Below, one piece after another: positions 58,401 to 64,000 of a DNA stretch of 64,000 nucleotides (position 1 is its first letter; each line of letters opens with the position of its first letter). The DNA lies in assembly GCF_026914265.1 (NCBI RefSeq), contig NC_069133.1, forward strand, positions 5,205,985 through 5,269,984, in the 5' to 3' direction. The position numbers were made by a program, and so were the translations under genes. The stretch comes from Mya arenaria. Its lineage: Eukaryota; Mollusca; Bivalvia; Myida; Myidae. The notes under the pieces are model-generated. The model was given only the letters and a program-made list of their open reading frames with translations. It did not search any database and was not told the origin of the DNA.

Positions 58401-60941
58401 AACATTGTGCATCGATTGTGATCATTAATAACTACTTTGTTTCAACAGTTTTGAATTTCATTTAATATGGATTGAGAGAAACATTAAGGTAGTTATATTA
58501 AATAATAATAATATTTCATTATACTGTTATAATACAGGTGATACTTAATGTTGAAAGGAAGACAAACAGCGAAATCCATTGCGCTTGGAAATTTGATCTT
58601 CGTTTTTAGTTGACTTTCGTTGACGAAATTAATGAACGTTTTGTTTTTCTTAATTTGATATTTAATATAGATAATATAGATACTGCCTTTCAACTGTAAC
58701 AAAATCCCGATGTTATAAAAAGAAGAAGAAATAAACTCGTTTAAAGTCAAGACCTGACTCTTATATTGCATTCAGTCAATATGTATGAACTAATTTAATA
58801 TTTAACTTGGTATTATTGCTATATTTTACCATGTACCATGCTATTTTTATCTGATTGTCAACTATAACTTCTGTATTATTATTAGTATATTGTTTCGCTC
58901 ATATTTCACTTGTCCACTAGTCATGTATTTGAATAGTCCTTAAACCAGATCAAAGTTAGATTACTCGAATGCAAACAAATAAAAAGTACCATTGTAGTAT
59001 AGCACGTACCTAACGATGTTTTGGTCTATTCCACTGACATCAACGACCTCAGGAATAGTCACGACCGAGTCCGGGTCCGTATCAAGCAGGGCATTGTACA
59101 AGTTAGCAGACAGTTTTAGGCCATCAAGAATGTGGGGGGCATGTGCAACTTGTCTTGCATCTAAAATGTATAAACAGCAACGTAACATCCGGTGTTTATA
59201 CGCTTGTATGTGTTTTCGTTTGGCAGGAATTGTCATAAACGTGTAATAATAAACATGAAACAAACCTTAAATTGTAACGAAAATACTGTTGATGTAACAT
59301 ACTTAGCTTAGGCAGTACAGACAGTACCTTCTGGATGCACGAACGTCACAATAAACGAATTGTCTTTGTCGACTTTTTCAACGGTCTGTACTTCTCCGCC
59401 TTTACTCCGTGCATGGTTATCAAAGTAGAGTTTCAGTACTTGTGGTGACGTTCCAGCCTTCACGCCCGTAACTTTCACCTGACGTGTTTCCTGAACCTCT
59501 ATCATTTCCAAGATATTTCCTTCAAGTTGGTTGTGCCCAAATGCCCTTGTCATCGAAGAAATGTCTGTAATAAATGATATGCTTACATAGATTGATTTAC
59601 TAGCAGCTTTGCATATTAAAATGACAAAGAAATGAATATTTTCAGCATACTTCATAATTACAAGAACAAAATTGGAGATACCTATAGTGTCTTCAAATTC
59701 GAACAAAGCAGTCTTTCTTGAAAGGCTTCGGATAACATCAGTAGGCTTAGCTTTGCAACGGACTTCGAAATAATTCTTGAGAGTTTCGTCGGAAGAATCA
59801 ACTGCAATATTTTTGACAAAGACACTGGTGTGTGGTATTTCGTGGAAGTAATGTGCATGTTGTGTCTCCTCAAATCTGATGACTTCCAAGTCACATTTTG
59901 AAGTTGGAAGGTAAAGTGTTCCACTCTGTTTTGCCTTTCGCAAGACGTTCTCTGCATCTAAAATATGAAATTGATGAAATGAAAATGTTATATCAAATCA
60001 GTAACAGTATATTTGTGTTTGCACTTTTGTTATGGATATAAACCTTTGAATATATGATGACGCTTTGCAAGTATATGGACTATGTTGGTACTTGATTGAT
60101 ACATGTTTACACTTTGTTATATTAACGAATGCGAAGCGTCATATTAAAGATGTATAGAATAGATAAATTGATATCGAATATCCAGATGCACAAAGATCAT
60201 TTCCTAATTGTATCCAGCAGATATCTTATATAGAAAACCATATAAATTTGATTTACCTCTGAAATCCTCAAACGTAACGTAGGCAACACCCGATCGCTTA
60301 TTTAAGGTCAGTTCTTTCACGCTCCCTCCACCTGATCTATTCTTGTTTTCAAGAAACAATTCCAATACGTCTCGGCTAACCTCTTTAGGTACACAACGTA
60401 GTAAAAGCTGTGCAGAGGGGTCGGATCCATCAGCTTTTTCTTCCTCAAACGGTTCATTGATTACAGCTTTTTTATTCAGCCTGGTTTGCTTCTTATCCGC
60501 ATGGGCATTCTTATCATCGGGTTTCGGCTTTGTATGTGGTTTAAATTCAGAAGGAACTGCTAACGGAGCATTCGATGTAGGATAATTCAGTGGATAGGGC
60601 ATTGGATTGAAATATTGCATCGGAAATTGTCCAACCGGTCCTGGTGGCCGAGGTGGCCCTAAATACGGCGTGTTTTCTGGGTAGTTCGCATACATGTTGT
60701 GTGGTTGCATTTGTGGGTACCACACATTTTGAGGTACAGGTGGGTACATAAATCTAGGACCTCCAGGCGGTGGAACATGGCTTTGCATGGGCATTCGTCC
60801 ATTTAAGCCCGTCATGTCTGGTGGCCCGAGGGGTCCTGTTCCATCCAGACGTGGATATAAATGTACATAAACGTGTTCATCAGCAGTAGAACCAGCGTTA
60901 TGACTCTCTTTACTACTGTCATCCTTTATTGTCGATTCCAT
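38537..60941 (-). CDS. PARP14-like mono-ADP-ribosyltransferase, complete 17-exon model
   Basis: Proposed coding exons 5' to 3': 60257-60941, 59682-59957, 59328-59564, 59010-59160, 46803-47043, 46319-46639, 46101-46179, 45077-45829, 44711-44766, 43903-44133, 42414-42635, 41698-41767, 41259-41410, 40706-40895, 40261-40406, 39418-39586, 38537-38820. All 16 junctions have GT..AG borders and compatible phase. The lengths total 4,263 bases, exactly 1,420 codons plus TAA. Domain order: proline-rich N terminus, three RRM-like domains (about 176-425), KH-like repeats (about 450-914), one macro domain (915-1084), a KH-like linker, and a PARP catalytic domain (1222-1420). Vertebrate PARP14 has RRM and KH domains, three macro domains, a WWE and a PARP domain, and acts in interferon-type responses. 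Here only one macro domain and no recognisable WWE are seen. Start chosen at the ATG of 60,941; a 5' UTR exon probably lies upstream. Confidence 0.85.
40706..41767 (-). CDS. Basic linker and KH-like segment between macro and PARP domains
   Basis: Exons 41698-41767, 41259-41410 and 40706-40895. The first is short and very basic (KEEMSKRQKQKDRRRTEP), a possible nuclear-localisation or RNA-contact segment. The other two give TALTVYTNKPQNIRRIESRI, then ASLLEQLTDDR, then VVKKIARENKTKLVKTD and KMIGYGNSVKLTKTK. This is the alternating beta/helix pattern of the degenerate KH units that precede the catalytic domain in PARP14 proteins. A WWE fold, expected here in vertebrate PARP14, could not be recognised. 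Confidence 0.65.
42414..44766 (-). CDS. Macro domain exons
   Basis: Exons 44711-44766, 43903-44133 and 42414-42635. Key segments are IGIKIVAEGSIVYQ, then VDVIVNATNQKLDMSVGVVS (first ADP-ribose loop), then KVAGAELQTEC, then KHCKAIIHGTLPRW, and in the third exon TTIAFPALGTGRCEYPSDVV (second loop). Macro domains read or remove ADP-ribose. The first loop lacks the run of glycines found in hydrolytic macro domains, so a binding rather than an eraser role is more likely; that is inference. Exon lengths 56, 231 and 222 keep the frame. Confidence 0.82.
45077..47043 (-). CDS. KH-like repeat region of the PARP14-like protein
   Basis: Exons 46803-47043, 46319-46639, 46101-46179 and 45077-45829, about 465 residues. 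The pattern of beta-alpha-alpha-beta units is typical of the poorly conserved KH repeats of PARP14: examples are NKVENCVKDAFGQLIW, RIVTFVKKGGLSILVIG, SEQCLELLGSVEMQEIIR and GAHFIKQIMGEHQGLL. The largest exon also includes a lysine-rich insert. KH folds usually bind single-stranded nucleic acid; here that is family knowledge. The first exon joins 59010-59160 across the 12-kb intron that holds the retrotransposon, and the split arginine codon fits. Confidence 0.75.
47905..48771 (+). repeat. 5' LTR
   Basis: It starts TGTGTCCCAAGGTCTAAG and ends near TAGTCCGGAAA. Length 867 bases, the same as the 3' LTR. I count about 16 mismatches between the two by eye (about 1.8%), three clustered in the first dozen bases. 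A TATA box (TATAAAT, 48,237-48,243) lies 332 bases from the start. Confidence 0.85.
48237..48243 (+). promoter_or_regulatory. TATA box in 5' LTR
   Basis: TATAAAT sits mid-LTR and is conserved at the same offset in the 3' LTR (57,459-57,465). It would mark the U3/R border a little downstream. Confidence 0.5.
48775..48786 (+). other. Primer binding site
   Basis: TGGCGCCCAACC begins three bases after the LTR end I chose. TGG pairs with the CCA end of a tRNA; the first eight bases equal those of lysine-tRNA primer sites in other retroelements. The primer tRNA itself is not established. Confidence 0.65.
48787..51164 (+). other. Long retrotransposon leader
   Basis: 2.4 kb without a convincing ORF between PBS and gag start. 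It includes three ATTGG (inverted CCAAT) boxes at 49,911, 49,952 and 50,013, and is otherwise AT-rich. A packaging signal would be expected here but cannot be recognised. Confidence 0.5.
51165..52316 (+). pseudogene. gag: gag, interrupted by three in-frame stops
   Basis: The frame starts at ATG 51,165 with an acidic N terminus. It continues through a capsid-like region (YHYPKLSTFYGEEGKGEVTW, RYEVEGLMNSSGF) similar to Ty3-group/PNMA-type gag. TAG and TAA (51,606-51,611) and TAA (51,687-51,689) interrupt it; downstream the same frame carries on to a glycine/arginine-rich stretch (GYGGYRGNGGGRGRG) and a zinc knuckle CRLCRKKGHFGKDC (C-x2-C-x4-H-x4-C). An upstream CNEKGLVQRNC looks like a second knuckle that has lost residues. 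It ends at TAA 52,314-52,316, overlapping pol. Confidence 0.82.
52298..54214 (+). pseudogene. pol: pol, protease and reverse transcriptase part
   Basis: This frame is -1 relative to gag and opens at 52,298. Protease: VLLNGVEVKALLDKGSCVSV holds the active-site position, but reads D-K-G where D-T/S-G is expected. RT: RLCVDYRMLND, FSTLDMKSGYHQVEIEE, MPFGLTNAPATYQ, then the catalytic CLVYLDDVIIFS, then the connection block beginning NLLGHIVGSEGIEADPEKI. RT looks complete. After about 54,050 the frame loses sense: two frame changes occur between about 54,050 and 54,120, and this frame stops at 54,214. Confidence 0.85.
54120..55415 (+). pseudogene. pol: pol, RNase H and integrase part
   Basis: A third reading phase carries RNase H (HTDASTKALGAVLYQ, RNYSAFKLEYLALKWAV, LTDNNPLTHIL) and integrase. 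The integrase has an HHCC zinc domain (HNDVGHPGVERTLRLLRE, then CDRCLRRK) and a D-D-35-E core: MDYL, HSDQGANFE and GPERFNRTLL, all three acidic residues present with x35 between the last two. The frame ends at TAG 55,413-55,415, where a single-base frame change occurs; the continuation is at 55,409-55,783. Confidence 0.85.
55409..55925 (+). pseudogene. pol: pol, integrase C-terminal part with two frame breaks
   Basis: Frame 55,409-55,783 resumes with WKKYVNSLVFAYNCTPHES and FSPFQLMFGRRPRLPID, the end of the Ty3-type integrase. A further frame change near 55,735-55,755 leads to a segment with YEEDIYLVEEQPRDEIPVYR, in the place of the GPY/F-type module. An in-frame TGA lies at 55,845-55,847, and the segment ends at TGA 55,923-55,925 after an acidic DSDEDED run. 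Confidence 0.7.
55906..56652 (+). CDS. Acidic ORF at the 3' end of the retrotransposon
   Basis: This frame is open to 56,652 and starts within or just after the pol C terminus; the first ATG is 55,909. It gives about 248 residues: very rich in D/E (KEEDSDSEDGEG, DDEDVDEDQG), then a basic RRSNRERRPPTRLADYQI box, and ends HKLLDAI. The RRS-x-R-x-R-R-P-P box resembles integrase tails of LTR elements, so it may be a pol extension displaced by frame change. No signal peptide or membrane segment is seen, so it is not an envelope. It is intact, unlike gag and pol. Confidence 0.55.
   Translation: MMKMKIDSIGMESIEKDGSIIEDKEKSDVAKEEDSDSEDGEGLVWITGLDGDAHPPDTDRIIVNDYGNQQGADVSEPDTDQVMLIKSDDSVAKDDEDVDEDQGVPATIEVVEKPTAEEDTAADAGEPPDEVKEQQHPDIENAAKNINGGRTVERHDSVRDIDQPPIEKTSQEKGRDSLEENPERDKDIPVPQPRRSNRERRPPTRLADYQINQMVPMDDKVQAVNVLVESGILNKVNSSIAHKLLDAI
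57118..57126 (+). other. Polypurine tract
   Basis: GTGGGGGAG directly precedes the 3' LTR, at the place expected for plus-strand priming. Confidence 0.6.
57127..57993 (+). repeat. 3' LTR
   Basis: It starts TGTGTAACCAGGTCTAAG; length 867 bases, colinear with the 5' LTR without net length change. It is followed by TATT, matching the flank of the 5' LTR. Confidence 0.85.
57998..59009. other. Remainder of intron 4 of the PARP14-like gene
   Basis: AT-rich intron sequence; nothing else was recognised. The matching part on the other side of the retrotransposon is 47,044-47,900, which includes a few TTGATT-rich segments without identity. Confidence 0.4.
59010..60941 (-). CDS. Proline-rich N terminus and RRM-like domains of the PARP14-like protein
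   Basis: Exons 60257-60941, 59682-59957, 59328-59564 and 59010-59160. Residues about 30-145 are rich in proline, glycine, methionine and tyrosine (GPPRPPGPVGQFPMQYFNPM), a low-complexity segment that could drive condensation. RRM-like units follow: AQLLLRCVPKEVSRDVLELF with GVAYVTFEDF (about 177-250), TSVFVKNIAVDSSDETLKNY with TALFEFED (272-345), and RQVKVTGVKAGTSPQVLKLY with NSFIVTFVHPED (349-425). Aromatic RNP residues are only partly kept, as in PARP14. Internal introns are all phase 1. Confidence 0.8.
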
Positions 60942-60957
60942 TTGTCGATTATTATCT

Positions 60958-63900
60958 ACACAAAACCAAATAAGAATGAATGTATGAATAATGCATCAAC
61001 TAAGTCATTCTTCATATATATGTTTTTGCTTTTTTCAACAAGGAAGTTAATTACAGTACATTGATTTTAAGTAAATGAATCACAATGTTAAATGAATACA
61101 AAGTTCGTGAACACTTAAAGAATAGATAAATCACAGCTGCAATAAATATTAAAACTCTTAAATATATAGAAATATCACGATATCCCCTTTACAGATATAT
61201 ATAAATCGAAACTACTCCATCCGAATCATGCATTTTGAAAACACAGATATTTATACGATGCAATCATCATGCTAGGTAAAGATACATATTATTACATATT
61301 ATTAAATACTAAAACTAACCTGTGTAAACCTTTATCCATAAATATCTGCAAGATAATTAATAAAATAAATATCAACTACTTAAAGCTAACGAACTTTCTT
61401 TTTTTTAAAAAGGTCATACTCCAATTTTGATTTTCAGAAAATCATTGATAGTTGATAACGCTAGTGAGATAATTATGCATTACCGGCTGTTTTAAAATGT
61501 CCTGATATGAGTCATGTTTATCATCAATTACCGTATTTATACGGTCGTAGGTGTAAGTTAACTGCACACAGATGTAGCTAATTTTGAAATTAAATGTATA
61601 GAGGATTAATATTAGTTTCAATGCAAGATCGTAATATATTTCACCGAGTGAGTATCAAATCATGTATTTCACGAGTCATGTAGCAACAAACGAAAGAACT
61701 TTTTGTGTTCACGAATGTGAAATATATTGCTATTTTACACTGAAACAAACACTTTTTCGTTGTATTATATGCCTTTAACACGTTAAATAATTACACGTTT
61801 CAGGAAAACGCGCCAATTTTTAGGCGCATATAACGTAATTTTGGATATTATAAATCTCTACAAACCACCGAAAAGCATAAGGTGATGACCTTGACATGAA
61901 AACATAAGAGCATGAATATTCTGACAGGCTTGGCGCCTTATTGTTCATTCACAGGACGCGATAAATCCGTCAATGACCTTTAGATACATATTATGACTGC
62001 ACTTATTTGCGTTAATGTATACATAGGAGCCGGCATTCAACCCGCACAAATATCGAACAATGTTCCTTTTTCGGTATAAACGATACATGATCCGAAACCA
62101 ATTGTTTCGCTGATCGTCTATTCATTTTATTTCTTGGTTAAAGTTGCATTTGAATTGTTCAACCTTACATGACGTCATTGTTTATATTGTGTTAAATGGT
62201 CAAACGCTCAATTATGAGACAGCCTCTTAATTTATTCAACTGTAATATAATAAAATAATAAAGTATGCTACTACTAAGTCTAAGATCTATTGTCTTTATA
62301 ATCCTAGAGAGAGAGAGAGACGGTCGGCGTTTAAATTGTTATTTTAATGTAGAATTTACGTCAGAAACATACTAACAAAGTAGCACGTGCATTATATATT
62401 ACAAATGTTTTCATATTACTTGTCAATAGATCGTTTGATTGACAACTTGGGACTAAATGATGCTTAAGATGCAGTTAAACTGATAAATTTACCCGTTTTT
62501 CCCTAGATTGAATAGAAAGCTAAAGAGTACAACTTTTTTACGAAAGCCTGGTCCATCAATAACTTAGCATATTTATAACTATATGATTTAAATAGTTGTT
62601 TGAAGCAAAACAATAAATTATGTAATGGAGGTAACCAAGTATTCCTACATCAGAATGTAAGCAGCAAAAAGCATGTTTTGCACACTTCTTGAGTTATTCC
62701 AGGAAAGAAGTGGTATTTTAACTATATTTGTTACAATAGCAAACACATTTTTGTCAAAAACAAAAACGATCATTTTCTTCTATTGACCAATAATTCCTAT
62801 GTGCTTGACATGCCCCATGGGCGACATAAAACATCTTCACAGAGTAGAGACAGTTTTATGAAGTCATCGTTATACTGAGATCATTACTGTGCAATTTATT
62901 AAACAAACTACGAGTATAGTCCAAAATAGGGAGACAAAACGATGATATACGACGGGTGATATTTATATCTTGAATGTTTTGCTGCAGTTTCTGTTGAAAG
63001 ATATGACCTTATACAGAGCCAGTACCAGCGAATAGTTAGCTCTATAAGCAAGTAAAGTTTTAACCTTTTAACACGGTTAAAAGCAAATACATCATGTACA
63101 ATCGTTTAACATTAAATCTTCATGTGTATGCGATTGTCAGATACCAAGCAATAATTCTTTTATAAACCAGTAAACATAGAAATAAGCACTTATATGATCT
63201 ACTATCAAGTTAGAAAATGTATACAGTTTTAAAGTAATACCTTTTTACACAACATAATATTTTGATATTAAGAATCCGAAAACAAATATTAATGATTATA
63301 CTGAATTTGAAGTTTTTAAAACAGAAAATTTAAAAGCCCCAATATTTATATTGTACAGATTTAAAAATCATATCACACTCCTGATTTCAGTCGCTCACGT
63401 AAGCTAAATGTTTTGTTTTGTATCCCTGTTCTTTCACATCGCACACACAGCATGCGGGGAACCACATCGCAAACATAAGTCGCAAATACGTTTATTCAGC
63501 GGTAATTGAACGCATTGCTGTTACAAACGGTCCGTGTTGATAAGTACATGGATATTTAAGATATGCTACGTTCGCAAAATGTCGTTATTTCTGCGACGTT
63601 CAACACATTGAGCAAAAAAAAAACAAACGTTTAATGGACAGAAATTAAAATGGTTTAGCTTGATGTATTTTCCATTATTTATCAAATAGCATATAACTTT
63701 CTTTTGGCAGTAGCTTTGAGCTCAAAATGAACGTCAACTAAATGTCCTTAAAATAAATATAACATTATCATTTGCCTTAAATGGCCGGTCCTCATGCAGA
63801 CGTAATATGATTGATTAAGAATGAAGTAAACAAAACAACATCTAAACTGAAAATATGTTTTTGTTAAATCAGACAACCCCATGCATGCATAAATATTAAA

Positions 63901-64000
63901 GGGTTGTCTAATTAATAACATGCTCAAGGAGCCAATATTTAATGTTGCTTTTTTATTTCAGAAGTCACCAGGATGATTCAGTCTTAATAAAAAATTAAAT
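60958..64000. other. Region upstream of the PARP14-like gene
   Basis: The minus strand has a possible acceptor (TTTTGTGTAG) at about 60,958, 17 bases before the ATG, which would imply an untranslated first exon further up. No promoter could be named. Otherwise AT-rich, with a short GA run at 62,305-62,320. No other gene was recognised to the window end. Confidence 0.4.

Overview
The window is AT-rich, intron-rich animal DNA. Nothing is organised as operons; genes are split into short exons with GT..AG borders, and relics of LINE, SINE and Ty3-type elements are common. Lineage-expanded SRCR receptors, a PARP14-like gene and minisatellite-bearing repeats together suggest a lophotrochozoan, most likely a bivalve mollusc. 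That assignment is inference; no species-specific marker was read.

Two multi-exon host genes could be assembled by hand, both on the minus strand. (1) 24,656 down to 4,998: the 3' part of a type I membrane receptor with five SRCR domains (each split over two exons), two EGF-like modules, one transmembrane helix and a short tail carrying ITIM-like tyrosine motifs. Its 5' end (signal peptide) was not found. Two in-frame TGA codons and one phase break mean this copy may be decayed or wrongly assembled. (2) 60,941 down to 38,537: a complete 17-exon PARP14-like gene. All splice phases agree and the exons sum to 1,420 codons plus a stop. The order is a proline-rich N terminus, three RRM-like domains, KH-like repeats, one macro domain, another KH-like segment and a C-terminal mono-ADP-ribosyltransferase domain. 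Both families are associated with innate defence, but nothing in the sequence shows that they act together.

The large fourth intron of the PARP14-like gene (47,044-59,009) holds a full-length Ty3-type LTR retrotransposon in the opposite orientation (47,905-57,993). It has ~867 bp LTRs about 98% identical by eye, a PBS, a polypurine tract, a possible 4-bp target duplication, a gag/pol overlap with a canonical -1 slippery heptamer, and an extra acidic 3' ORF. Gag and pol carry nonsense codons and frame changes, so the copy looks non-autonomous.

The rest is intronic or intergenic: LINE relics at 0.65-1.4, 2.3-4.3 and 29.5-30.6 kb; a 45-bp minisatellite (17.46-19.45 kb) inside the longest SRCR-gene intron; a composite repeat region at 34.98-36.94 kb with a 57-bp minisatellite and a tRNA-derived SINE; a second SINE-like head near 12.9 kb; and a (TAT)n microsatellite just 3' of the PARP14-like gene.
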